A stretch of 64,000 bases of DNA from Algoriphagus chordae (GTDB lineage Bacteria > Bacteroidota > Bacteroidia > Cytophagales > Cyclobacteriaceae): assembly GCF_003254055.1 (NCBI RefSeq), contig NZ_QKZT01000001.1:1-64000 (forward strand), given 5' to 3'. The translations under genes and the position numbers were made by a program. Of the stretch, positions 44,015 through 52,388 are shown piece by piece (positions within the stretch are counted from its first letter, which is position 1; every line of letters begins with the position of its first letter). Below the pieces are notes generated by a model. The model had not been told where the DNA came from and searched no databases. It saw only the letters and a list, made by a program, of their open reading frames with translations.

Positions 44015-44765
44015 GTTATTAAAAGAGTTTCACACCACTGGTAGCAAGGGTTTAGCTTGGCTGGTAGATCCTGACAAGTTTAAAAATGCAAGTTCTTTTG
44101 AGAAAGAATATGCCTGGGTCAAAGCTTCAGCCTTAGATTTAATTTTTGTAGGTGGAAGCCAACTGAGCAGGGATAATTTCCGAGAAGTTGTCATTTCCCT
44201 CAAGAAAATCGCAGGAGAAATTCCTGTTGTTATTTTTCCAGGATCCCAAATGCAACTGGCTGAAGAAGCCGATGCCATTCTATTCCTTTCATTGATTTCG
44301 GGAAGAAATCCAGAATATCTAATAGGCCAGCAAGTGCTCGCAGCGCCACTAGTCAAGAAAATGAAACTGGAAGCTCTACCCACAGCCTACATGCTTGTAA
44401 ACGAAGGTGAAATCACCAGCGTGCAATACGTGAGTCAAACACTACCCTTACCCAATTCCAAACCTAGTCTAGCCAAGGCGACAGCGCTTGCAGGACTCTA
44501 TTTAGGGATGAAGTTTTTTTACTTAGATGCAGGGAGTGGCGCCAACTCTCCTGTTTCGGGAAAAGTGATAGAATCCGTAAGATCTGCGACAAATCAGCCT
44601 ATTATTGTAGGGGGAGGATTAGATTCATTAGAAAAAGTAAAAACTGCCTACGAACAGGGTGCAGACCTGCTAGTAATCGGCAATGCTATCGAAAAAAACC
44701 CCAGCTTTTTGGCTGAGGTCTTAGCATATAAACGCTTGTTGAATCTGTCTTTAAACGTTAATTAA
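43986..44765 (+). CDS. Geranylgeranylglyceryl/heptaprenylglyceryl phosphate synthase
   Basis: A 259-residue TIM-barrel prenyltransferase from ATG 43986 (MPKSKKQVSKLLKEF). Family motifs: LAWLVDPDKF, FVGGSQLS, VIFPGSQMQL, YLDAGSGANSPV, and the phosphate-binding IIVGGGLDS. GGGPS/PcrB enzymes attach a polyprenyl chain to glycerol-1-phosphate; Bacteroidota members form the clade containing geranylgeranyl-type enzymes. The product in these bacteria is not well understood. It overlaps the upstream gene by 29 nt and the opposing AraC gene by 15 nt. Confidence 0.92.
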   Translation: MPKSKKQVSKLLKEFHTTGSKGLAWLVDPDKFKNASSFEKEYAWVKASALDLIFVGGSQLSRDNFREVVISLKKIAGEIPVVIFPGSQMQLAEEADAILFLSLISGRNPEYLIGQQVLAAPLVKKMKLEALPTAYMLVNEGEITSVQYVSQTLPLPNSKPSLAKATALAGLYLGMKFFYLDAGSGANSPVSGKVIESVRSATNQPIIVGGGLDSLEKVKTAYEQGADLLVIGNAIEKNPSFLAEVLAYKRLLNLSLNVN

Positions 44766-45677
44766 GGACTCTCTTCTCCTCATTTTACCTGCAGGAACTC
44801 CATACATCATCTTGAATCTACGGCAGAAATAAGCCGTGTCCTTGTATCCCACTTCTTTTCCAATATCCCGAATTGATTTTTTGGTCGTGCGCAATAATTC
44901 TACCGCAGCTTCCATTCGTTGGTACTCAATATAATCTTGAGGATTTATTCCGGTTAGCATTTTGAAATACTGCCCCACATAGTCTTCTGATACATTGGCA
45001 ACTTTAGCCAGAATCTTATTGGACAAATCGCCTCCCAGGTTTGTTTTGATAAAATTGAACAAATCTATCAAGCGAGGATCCTTGAAGTAGGTCGCATTGG
45101 TAGAGAGTTCTTCTAAAAACAATCTATTTTTCAGAATATGTCGAAGAAGTTCGATGACTAATAATTCCGTATGGGATTTTAATGCTCTTTCTTTACCCAC
45201 ATTACTTACTTCTACTTCCTTCATCAGATCCTCAATAATCGTAGCGAGACGATCATTGAATCGGATAATAAAAGGAGGGATATCTAAGGAATTAAAAAAG
45301 TTGACCACATCAAACACCTTGGATTCAAAACCAAGAATAGAGATGCAATCATCCTCCGTACTCATGATATCTCTGAAAGAAATACTCTGTAGATACTTCT
45401 TTTTGTTCTCCTGAAATTTTTCTTTTGATATTTCCGCCTTCTTAGTGCTACCCCCAATGGTCAATTTTGTCTTCTGCTCAGCTGGCAAAAAAAGTACCTC
45501 ACCTTCGTTAAGTATTTCTTGATCTTCACCAAATTTAAGCGTACCGTGGTGCAGAAGAATCAGAGTATTATCTGATTCAGCATAGTCATTCACCGAGATT
45601 GGTTTTTCTACTCGAAAGTTATTCCCTCGAATAAACCTTACATTGACCGATTCGATTACCTTGTTGTAATATTCCAT
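44751..45677 (-). CDS. AraC-family transcriptional regulator
   Basis: A 308-residue regulator. The N-terminal part (about 1-80) is a cupin-like sensor (TLILLHHGTLKFGEDQEILNEGEVLFLPAEQKTKLTIGG). The C-terminal 100 residues are the two-HTH AraC domain: LAKVANVSEDYVGQYFKMLTGINPQDYIEYQRMEAAVELL and DIGKEVGYKDTAYFCRRFKMMYGVPAGKMRR. Ligand and targets are unknown. Converges on, and overlaps by 15 nt, the GGGP synthase. Confidence 0.92.
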   Translation of the reverse strand: MEYYNKVIESVNVRFIRGNNFRVEKPISVNDYAESDNTLILLHHGTLKFGEDQEILNEGEVLFLPAEQKTKLTIGGSTKKAEISKEKFQENKKKYLQSISFRDIMSTEDDCISILGFESKVFDVVNFFNSLDIPPFIIRFNDRLATIIEDLMKEVEVSNVGKERALKSHTELLVIELLRHILKNRLFLEELSTNATYFKDPRLIDLFNFIKTNLGGDLSNKILAKVANVSEDYVGQYFKMLTGINPQDYIEYQRMEAAVELLRTTKKSIRDIGKEVGYKDTAYFCRRFKMMYGVPAGKMRRRESLINV

Positions 45678-45765
45678 GAATAATTATTAAAAAAACAGAA
45701 TAACAAAAGTATAATTTTTCTAGCAAATATTCATAGATTTTCTATAGAAGGTCTTAAAAATAAAA

Positions 45766-45794
45766 AAGGGTACTGTTTTAATTAACAATACCCC
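45766..45794 (-). terminator. Intrinsic terminator after the acyl-CoA dehydrogenase gene
   Basis: GGGTACTGTT (45768-45777) pairs with AACAATACCC (45784-45793); on the minus strand the stem is followed by a T-tract. Confidence 0.85.
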
Positions 45795-45811
45795 TCTTGT
45801 GTATGAAATAG

Positions 45812-46954
45812 TTAGGACCTGAGAATTCCTCTGGATATGACTATTTTCTGAATTTCGGATGTTCCTTCATATATCTGGGTAATCTTTGCGTCCCGCATCA
45901 GTCGCTCTACATGATATTCTCTAACATAGCCGTAGCCACCATGAATCTGTACTGCCTCGATACTCACATCCATTGCGACTTGAGAAGCATATAGTTTTGC
46001 CATAGCAGATGCATGTGAATAATCTACTCCCTGATCCTTGAGCCAAGCGGCTTTGTACACCAATAGTCTCGCTGCCTCAATAGAAGTTGCCATATCAGCC
46101 AACTTGAATTGGATTGCTTGATGCTGAGAGATGGCTTTGCCAAAAGTCTTTCGTTCTTTGGAATAAGCTAGGGCGAGTTCATAGGCTCCAGCGGCTATAC
46201 CGAGTGCCTGAGCAGCAATCCCTATTCTTCCTCCATTCAAGGTTTCCATGGCATATTTGAAACCGAATCCCTCCTCGCCTATCCTATTCTCAACGGGTAC
46301 TTTCACATCCGTAAACATCAGCGAAGTGGTGTCAGATGCTCTGATTCCTAGCTTATCTTCTTTGTGACCAGGAGTGAATCCCTCCAAACCTTTTTCCACG
46401 ATAAAAACTGATATTCCTTTATGACCCTTACTGTTGTCAGTTTGGGCGAATACTAGGTAAGAATCTGCTTTCGAACCGTTGGTAATCCAATTTTTGGTGC
46501 CGTTTAGGACATAATGATCACCTTCAAGATAGGCTTCGGTTTTTTGCGAAGTGGCATCCGAACCAGCTTCTGGCTCCGACAAGGCAAATGCACCGAGTTT
46601 CTTTCCAGATGCAAGTGGTTTAAGGTATTTCTCTTTTTGGGCTTCTGAAGCGTATTTTTCCATTCCCCAACATACCAGAGAGTTGTTTACCGACATGGCT
46701 ACCGAAGCAGAGGCGTCGATTTTTGACAATTCTTCCATGGCGATGACGTAGGAAACGGAGTCCATTCCACCTCCATCGTATTTGGGGTCTATCATCATTC
46801 CCATGAAGCCTAGTTCTCCCATTTTTTTGATTTCCTCAGCGGGAAATCTTGACTCAATATCTCGTTGGATTACACCTGGAAGTAGCTCGTTTTTTGCAAA
46901 ATCTCTCGCCGCTTCTTGTACTGCCAAATGCTCCTCTGTAAGTTCAAAATGCAT
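45812..46954 (-). CDS. Acyl-CoA dehydrogenase
   Basis: A 380-residue flavoenzyme of the short-/medium-chain type. FAD/substrate motifs are visible: AFALSEPEAGSDATSQKT, NGTKNWITNGSKAD, and the C-terminal QIHGGYGYVREYHVERLMRDAKITQIYEGTSEIQ, where the catalytic Glu sits in YEGTSEI. It introduces the alpha-beta double bond in beta-oxidation or branched amino-acid catabolism, with electrons passed to ETF. Butyryl/isobutyryl-type substrate is likely but not certain. Monocistronic. Confidence 0.95.
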   Translation of the reverse strand: MHFELTEEHLAVQEAARDFAKNELLPGVIQRDIESRFPAEEIKKMGELGFMGMMIDPKYDGGGMDSVSYVIAMEELSKIDASASVAMSVNNSLVCWGMEKYASEAQKEKYLKPLASGKKLGAFALSEPEAGSDATSQKTEAYLEGDHYVLNGTKNWITNGSKADSYLVFAQTDNSKGHKGISVFIVEKGLEGFTPGHKEDKLGIRASDTTSLMFTDVKVPVENRIGEEGFGFKYAMETLNGGRIGIAAQALGIAAGAYELALAYSKERKTFGKAISQHQAIQFKLADMATSIEAARLLVYKAAWLKDQGVDYSHASAMAKLYASQVAMDVSIEAVQIHGGYGYVREYHVERLMRDAKITQIYEGTSEIQKIVISRGILRS

Positions 46955-47002
46955 AATATTCTCTTTGGGTTTAGCTATCTGCTAGGAATATATGGCAAAA
47001 AA

Positions 47003-47031
47003 AGAAGAGGGACAACGCTTGCCCCTCTTCC
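47003..47031 (-). terminator. Intrinsic terminator after the zinc peptidase gene
   Basis: AGAAGAGGG pairs with CCCCTCTTC around ACAACGCTTG; the minus-strand side continues with seven T residues. Confidence 0.8.
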
Positions 47032-47051
47032 AATATTTTATTTGATCTGTA

Positions 47052-47744
47052 TCAATCCCGATTGCCAAAAAAGATGAAAATGTAATAGGCTAAGGTTGCC
47101 ATGGAGGCTAAAGCTGCCACAACATAAGTCATTGCTGCCCACTTCAGTGAATCTTTGGACATGGCATATTCGTCAGGTGTCACGATATTTCTAGTCTTGA
47201 TCCAAGCAAGAGCACGGTTACTGGCATCAAACTCTACCGGCAAGGTAACGATGGTAAATAGCGTCATCACACTATAGGCTCCTACGACGATATATCCTAC
47301 CCACTCATAAGGAAGTCCTAAAGCAAAGCTTCCAAAAAACGAAGCGATCAAGACTATGTTTAGGATTTTACCAGCACTATTTTGAAGTGGCACAAGGGTA
47401 GATCTTAAATTAAGCCAAGCGTAGGAAGTGGCATGCTGTACAGCGTGACCACACTCATGCGATGCAACTGCTGCTGCAGCAGCATTTCTACCATAGAAAA
47501 CATCTGGACTAAGGTTGACTGTTTTGTTGGCAGGATTGTAATGGTCTGTCAATTGTCCTTCCACCGAAAGCACTTGTACGTCTGTGATGTTATTGTCAGC
47601 AAGCATAAGCTTGGCTATTTCCGCTCCCGAAAGGTTAGCTTTTAGCGCTACCTGAGAGTATTGCTTGAATTTACTCTTGAGCTTTCGGCTCACTAGAAAT
47701 CCAGCAAGTCCAAATACGACTACGATTAAAATAAGGAGTATCAT
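47052..47744 (-). CDS. YugP-like membrane zinc metallopeptidase
   Basis: A 230-residue integral membrane protein with an N-terminal helix and at least three more transmembrane segments in the C-terminal half. The zinc motif is HECGH (His96-Glu97-x-x-His100), and DVFYGRNAAAAAVASHE precedes it, as in the YugP/DUF2268-like family. The substrate is unknown. It lies downstream of the pantothenate cluster but with a 31-nt gap to the flippase gene, so it may be co-transcribed. Confidence 0.88.
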   Translation of the reverse strand: MILLILIVVVFGLAGFLVSRKLKSKFKQYSQVALKANLSGAEIAKLMLADNNITDVQVLSVEGQLTDHYNPANKTVNLSPDVFYGRNAAAAAVASHECGHAVQHATSYAWLNLRSTLVPLQNSAGKILNIVLIASFFGSFALGLPYEWVGYIVVGAYSVMTLFTIVTLPVEFDASNRALAWIKTRNIVTPDEYAMSKDSLKWAAMTYVVAALASMATLAYYIFIFFGNRD

Positions 47745-47775
47745 AAGTTATGTTGTTTGCAGGGTTGAATACGTG

Positions 47776-48780
47776 TTAAGCTTCCTCGGGTTTTGTCCAA
47801 GAGGGTAATTTCATCATAATTAGCCAGCTTACAAGACCAGCGACTAATACAAGTATTACCTGAGTCCCATGGATAATTGCTGCGAAAATTTTCCCATCTA
47901 CCTCCGAGATACCCAATTGTATCAAAATGAAGGCCACGAGTGCATGGAAGGTCCCAATACCTCCCTGCACAGGAGCTATCATGCCAATACTACCCATTAC
48001 CATGACTAAGAGCACCTCGCCTGAAGACAAATTGGCAGTGCTGGGTATCCCAAAGGCAATGGTGTACATCGTCAAAAAATAGATAAGCCAAAGCATAGCT
48101 GAGCTGATCCAGAAACCTGCAGGATTGGATAAGGTGCCAATTCGTTTTAGCCCTGATATGATTTCTCTGAAAAAATGCTGGGCTTTATTAATTAACCCAT
48201 GATCACGAAACCTTCTAAATATGTACCAAATCAACAGTACAAAAACTGCTAATGCTCCAATTACCAGGGGAAGGTTTGATAGTACAGCTTGTCCCAAGGA
48301 TTGTAGATCGACTAATTGGCTAGCGAGATTTAGGAATAAGTCCCTTTCTATAAAAAAAGCTAGCGTAATCGTAAAGACTAGAAACAATAAATCCACACTA
48401 CGCTCTACGATCACTGTCCCAAATAGATAGCCTAATGAGATCCCATTGGTACGGGTAAGTACTCCGCATCGCGCCAGCTCTCCAGCTCGTGGAAGCAACA
48501 TATTGACTAGGTTGCCAACCATTACTGCATGATAGGCCCGTGGCACAGATACCTGCTTTCCCTCATCTGTTTGGATCAGCAGAGTCCAACGCCAACTTCT
48601 CAGTAGATATCCGAGCATAGAGATCGACAGTGATAAAATAATCCAAGCCCAATTACTTGATTTGATTTGCTCAATCAGTGACTCTAGCGCAATGTCCTTA
48701 TACAAAAACCAAAAAATCCAGACTGCAATTCCTAAAGAAATTACGATCTGGATAAATTGCTTCATGTATTTATTACTCAT
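47776..48780 (-). CDS. Flippase-like membrane protein (UPF0104/YbhN type)
   Basis: A 334-residue protein with about eight transmembrane segments and the lysylphosphatidylglycerol-synthase-TM/UPF0104 motifs: WRWTLLIQT, NMLLPRAGELARCGVL, VIVERSVDLLFLV, MGSIGMIAPVQGGIGTFHAL. Members are thought to move lipids or lipid-linked precursors; no specific substrate is known. Its start codon overlaps the panD stop by 1 nt (TGATG), implying translational coupling. Confidence 0.9.
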   Translation of the reverse strand: MSNKYMKQFIQIVISLGIAVWIFWFLYKDIALESLIEQIKSSNWAWIILSLSISMLGYLLRSWRWTLLIQTDEGKQVSVPRAYHAVMVGNLVNMLLPRAGELARCGVLTRTNGISLGYLFGTVIVERSVDLLFLVFTITLAFFIERDLFLNLASQLVDLQSLGQAVLSNLPLVIGALAVFVLLIWYIFRRFRDHGLINKAQHFFREIISGLKRIGTLSNPAGFWISSAMLWLIYFLTMYTIAFGIPSTANLSSGEVLLVMVMGSIGMIAPVQGGIGTFHALVAFILIQLGISEVDGKIFAAIIHGTQVILVLVAGLVSWLIMMKLPSWTKPEEA

Positions 48781-49127
48781 CAGATGAGTTTATTTTGCTC
48801 ATCGGGAAAGACCAAAACAGGCTTGAATTTTTTGGCTTCTTCTAATTCCATTCCAGCATATGAAATAATGATGACAATATCTCCTACTTGCACTTTTCTA
48901 GCAGCTGGACCATTCATACATATCTCTCCTGAGCCTCTTTCACCTGTAATCACGTATGTCTCTAGTCGCTCGCCATTATTGACATTGACAATTTGGACTT
49001 TCTCATTTTCGATAAGATTCGCAGCGTCCATCAAGTCTTCGTCGATGGTGATAGAGCCTACATAGTGCAATTCCGCCTGGGTAATCTTCACCCGGTGAAT
49101 CTTAGATTTCAGTACCTGAATTTGCAT
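48780..49127 (-). CDS. panD: Aspartate 1-decarboxylase
   Basis: A 115-residue proenzyme. Self-cleavage occurs between Gly24 and Ser25 in HYVGSITID, which generates the pyruvoyl cofactor. [22 protein letters not shown] and [27 protein letters not shown] motifs are typical. It makes beta-alanine for pantothenate. It lies 21 nt downstream of panC in one operon. Confidence 0.97.
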   Translation of the reverse strand: MQIQVLKSKIHRVKITQAELHYVGSITIDEDLMDAANLIENEKVQIVNVNNGERLETYVITGERGSGEICMNGPAARKVQVGDIVIIISYAGMELEEAKKFKPVLVFPDEQNKLI

Positions 49128-49148
49128 TGGTTTAATTTTGCGGCAAAA

Positions 49149-49997
49149 TTAAGGAATTATTGGCAGGTTGTCGATTAATCTAATATTTCCTAGATAAGCA
49201 GCGACACATATGGATGACTTCTGGGTAGGGTCAAAATCTGAATAACTCGTAAAGCTTTCAGGATGAATCAGTTCGAAGTATTCTAAACTAGCCAAGGGTG
49301 TTTCCTCAAAATCGCGTTTGATTTGATTCTGCACCTCAAACCATGGGCTATTAGCTAAAAGTTCCTGCTTAGCCTTGGACAAACTATAAATCAAAATCAG
49401 AGCTTGGCTTCTTTCCTCTGCAGAAAGCCGCAGATTTCTAGAAGACATCGCCAGTCCGTCTTCTTCCCGTCTAGTTGGCACGATTACCAGTTGTACGTCC
49501 ATTGAAAGGTCTTTGACTAAGCGATCAATAATCGCCGTTTGTTGAAGATCTTTCTGTCCAAAGAAAGCTTTATTAGGTTTGATAATATGGAACAGCTTCG
49601 CTACGACTATTCCTACTCCATTAAAATGTCCAGGACGAAATTCCCCTTCTAAGCAATTCTCCAACTCACCAAAATTGATGCTTAATTTAGGTTTTTCAGG
49701 GTAAACAGTTTCTGTTTTAGGAATGAAAACAAAGTCTACTAGTTCACCTTTAAGCTTAGCTAAATCCTCTACTAAGGTATTAGGATAGTTATCAAAATCT
49801 TCCTGCTTATTGAACTGTGTGGGGTTGACAAAGATAGAAACGATCACTACATCAGATTCTTCCTTAGCTTTTCTTATGAGGTCAAGATGCCCCTCGTGAA
49901 GCGCTCCCATCGTAGGTACTAAACCAATGGATTTGTCACTTTTAAGAGATTCAAGCCAGTATTGGTGCCAATCGGCTCCAGTATAAACTACTTGCAC
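49149..49997 (-). CDS. panC: Pantothenate synthetase
   Basis: A 282-residue enzyme with the HIGH-like motif PTMGALHEGHLDLI, FVNPTQFN, FGQKDLQQ and the KMSKS-like AMSSRNLRLS. It joins pantoate and beta-alanine with ATP. First gene of the panC-panD-flippase operon; divergent from the glycogen-synthase-like gene. Confidence 0.97.
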   Translation of the reverse strand: MQVVYTGADWHQYWLESLKSDKSIGLVPTMGALHEGHLDLIRKAKEESDVVIVSIFVNPTQFNKQEDFDNYPNTLVEDLAKLKGELVDFVFIPKTETVYPEKPKLSINFGELENCLEGEFRPGHFNGVGIVVAKLFHIIKPNKAFFGQKDLQQTAIIDRLVKDLSMDVQLVIVPTRREEDGLAMSSRNLRLSAEERSQALILIYSLSKAKQELLANSPWFEVQNQIKRDFEETPLASLEYFELIHPESFTSYSDFDPTQKSSICVAAYLGNIRLIDNLPIIP

Positions 49998-50078
49998 TGG
50001 TAAAGGGTTTAGAATGGGTAAATAGGGGCAAATGTATATTATTAATCAACAAAACAAGGCTTTTATCGCTTTTTTTAT

Positions 50079-50086
50079 TATCTTTG
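50079..50086 (+). promoter_or_regulatory. -7 promoter box
   Basis: TATCTTTG (TAnnTTTG) followed by CGCAG, 40 nt before the glycogen/starch-synthase-like start. Confidence 0.55.
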
Positions 50087-50126
50087 CGCAGTTGTTTTTT
50101 CACCTCAACATTAAAATCCAATAAGC

Positions 50127-50945
50127 ATGTCCAAATTACGTATCCTCTACGTTGCCAGTGAAATCAACCCTTTTCTCGAAACATCAGCAGTCGCCAACTT
50201 CCTAAGATCACTTCCTCAAGCTATGCAAGAGCGTGGAATGGAGATTAGAATCTTGGTACCTAGATTTGGACTGATCAACGAGCGAAAGAATAGACTTCAT
50301 GAGGTGGTTAGATTATCAGGAATTAATATAGCAGTAGGAGAAGAAGAGAAACCATTGGTAATTAAAGTGGCTTCCATACCAAACGCGAAGCTGCAAGTTT
50401 ACTTCATTGATAATGAAGATTATTTCCAGCGCAAGCATGTATTCCATGATAAGCAGCAGAAATTCTACGAAGACAATGACGAGCGTGCGATTTTCTTCTG
50501 TAAAGGAGTAATCGAAACTGTCAAGAAACTAGGCTGGGCGCCGGACATCGTGCATTGCAACGACTGGATGACAAGCTTAATCCCAATGTATTTGAAGACC
50601 ACTTACAAGAGCGAGCCTTTATTTAAAGACACGAAGTCTGTATTTGCGATCTACAACAACGGATTTTCTCATACCTTTGGCGATGATTTGTTAAACAAGG
50701 TTAAGATGGTAGATATAGATGACGCTATTTTAGCACCTTTGAAAAGCAAAGATTTTACAGGATTTATCAAGTTAGGCATGGAGTACGCCGATTTGGTAGT
50801 CAAAGGCGGTGAAGTTTCCGCAGAATTAAACCAACTAATCGAGGATTTCTCAAAAGACAAGAAGTTTGACATCAGCATTGAAGCAGAATCAGAAGCACAG
50901 GCTCACGAAGAGCTATTCGGCATTTACAACGATCTCGCCGGTTAA
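50127..50945 (+). CDS. Glycogen/starch synthase, N-terminal GT5 domain only
   Basis: A 272-residue protein matching only the N-terminal Rossmann half of GT5 glycogen/starch synthases: LRILYVASEINPFLETSAVANFLRSLPQAM, DERAIFFCKGVIETVKKLGWAPDIVHCNDWMTSL, AIYNNGFSHTF. The C-terminal GT-B domain that completes the active site is absent, and the canonical KxGGL is replaced by ETSAVANFL. This short form is usual in Bacteroidota; its activity is unproven. It is followed immediately by the DUF4270 gene. Confidence 0.88.
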   Translation: MSKLRILYVASEINPFLETSAVANFLRSLPQAMQERGMEIRILVPRFGLINERKNRLHEVVRLSGINIAVGEEEKPLVIKVASIPNAKLQVYFIDNEDYFQRKHVFHDKQQKFYEDNDERAIFFCKGVIETVKKLGWAPDIVHCNDWMTSLIPMYLKTTYKSEPLFKDTKSVFAIYNNGFSHTFGDDLLNKVKMVDIDDAILAPLKSKDFTGFIKLGMEYADLVVKGGEVSAELNQLIEDFSKDKKFDISIEAESEAQAHEELFGIYNDLAG

Positions 50946-50946
50946 A

Positions 50947-52266
50947 TTGGCCTTTGGGGCCATCTTGTCCCTATTTATCATCAGTTCTTGTAGTGACCCT
51001 GCCAGAGTAGGTATTGAGCTTGCTCCCGGAAACAACCAAATCGGTGTGGTTTTCGAGGAGTTTGAGCTTCCTGCTGAGGTAGTATTACTCGACTCATTTA
51101 AGACGACTAATCAAGCAATTTTGATTGCAGGAGAAGAAGTGGATCCGTTCTTCGGTAAGACTTCTGCTACTGGCTATTCCAGATTGTTTATCAGCTCGGC
51201 AACAGCAAGACCAACTTCTGATGCAATGTTAGACTCTGTTCATTTCAGTCTTAACATTGCAAATGTGGATGGGACGGATTTAGATGAGCCAAAGTATTTC
51301 GCTATTCATAAGTTGGCAGAGCCAATCTTGGATACGACGTATTACAACTTTGATAAGCTAGAATATGAGGCCAGCCCATTCTCTTCTGGAGAATTAGTAT
51401 TTGGAGAAGAGACCGATACACTTGCCACTTTCCAAGTAGACGAAAAGTTTGCTGAGGAGATTTTCAGCAAGATGCAATTTGGCCTTGAGTTCAACGATTT
51501 ATTCACCTTTAGAGATTATTTCCCAGGCATTGCTGTGAAAGCAAGAGAAGGAGATAATTCATCCATTGGAATTGCAATAGGTAGTTCTACGGGTTTGAAA
51601 GTGTATTATCATTATGAAGGGGATACTTTATCTACTTTGTACAATATCTCCACAGCCTCTTCTAGAAGTTTTAATGGTATTAAAAATGATAGGGCTGGAA
51701 CGCCAACTGCGGTAGTGACAGAACCCAAAACAGCATATGATGTTGGTCCAACAGTAGGTATGAAGGCTGGATTGGGAATGGTCATCAAACTAGACACGAG
51801 TCCCTTTGATGCCTTTTTGGATACACTTGTAGGAATTACTTTCAATCAAGTAGCCCTAGAAATCGGAGAGCTGGAACCGCAGGATGAAACCCAACATGTC
51901 CCGGCCAATATTGCAATGTATTTCACGGATTCAAATAATGAAGTGTTAACAACCTCCACAGGAATACCATTGAGTGTACAAACTGACGGTTATCCACAGG
52001 TATACACAGATGAAAATGGAGATGAAGTTCCAAATACAAATTCTCCAGCTGCATTAATTTACGATTCGGAATCAAGGGAATATAGCCAACTTATTACCTC
52101 CTACGTCAATGCAATTTTCAGGGGACAGTTAACCAGAAAAGACTGGCTACTTTATGGAGGATTTCTATCAAATGATGGCAGTGATGCTTTCAAAAAATCT
52201 ACGCGCCAATTTGTAGTAAATAAAAATAACGTGAAAGTGAAAGTGATTTACTCCAAATCCAAGTAA
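50947..52266 (+). CDS. DUF4270 lipoprotein
   Basis: A DUF4270 protein of about 439 residues if it starts at the TTG at 50947, one base after the preceding stop; this gives a lipoprotein signal LAFGAILSLFIISSC with lipobox ISSC. A longer TTG start at 50866 would overlap the previous gene by 80 nt and spoil the signal peptide. The mature part begins SDPARVGIELAPGNNQIGV, typical of DUF4270, and is beta-rich. Its role is unknown; surface or periplasmic location is likely. Co-transcribed with the GT5-like gene. Confidence 0.82.
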   Translation: MAFGAILSLFIISSCSDPARVGIELAPGNNQIGVVFEEFELPAEVVLLDSFKTTNQAILIAGEEVDPFFGKTSATGYSRLFISSATARPTSDAMLDSVHFSLNIANVDGTDLDEPKYFAIHKLAEPILDTTYYNFDKLEYEASPFSSGELVFGEETDTLATFQVDEKFAEEIFSKMQFGLEFNDLFTFRDYFPGIAVKAREGDNSSIGIAIGSSTGLKVYYHYEGDTLSTLYNISTASSRSFNGIKNDRAGTPTAVVTEPKTAYDVGPTVGMKAGLGMVIKLDTSPFDAFLDTLVGITFNQVALEIGELEPQDETQHVPANIAMYFTDSNNEVLTTSTGIPLSVQTDGYPQVYTDENGDEVPNTNSPAALIYDSESREYSQLITSYVNAIFRGQLTRKDWLLYGGFLSNDGSDAFKKSTRQFVVNKNNVKVKVIYSKSK

Positions 52267-52293
52267 CACAATCGATTTCGACTAAGATCAGCT

Positions 52294-52332
52294 AATCCAC
52301 TTTCTAATTTTTAGGAAGTGGATTATTTTTTT
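52294..52332 (+). terminator. Intrinsic terminator after the DUF4270 gene
   Basis: AATCCACTTTC (52294-52304) pairs with GGAAGTGGATT (52314-52324), followed by a T-tract. Confidence 0.8.
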
Positions 52333-52388
52333 TGGCATGAAAGCTGTTTCTTTGCCGAAGTTTAATTTAACATTAAGAATTTTTCAGT

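Noticed and set aside
45097..45414. 105-codon frame antisense to the AraC regulator gene
   Set aside because: A Ser-rich shadow; the opposite strand encodes a clear AraC protein.
52261..52388. glmS ribozyme upstream of glmS
   Set aside because: The leader is too short and is filled by the terminator of the preceding gene; no ribozyme core motif is visible.
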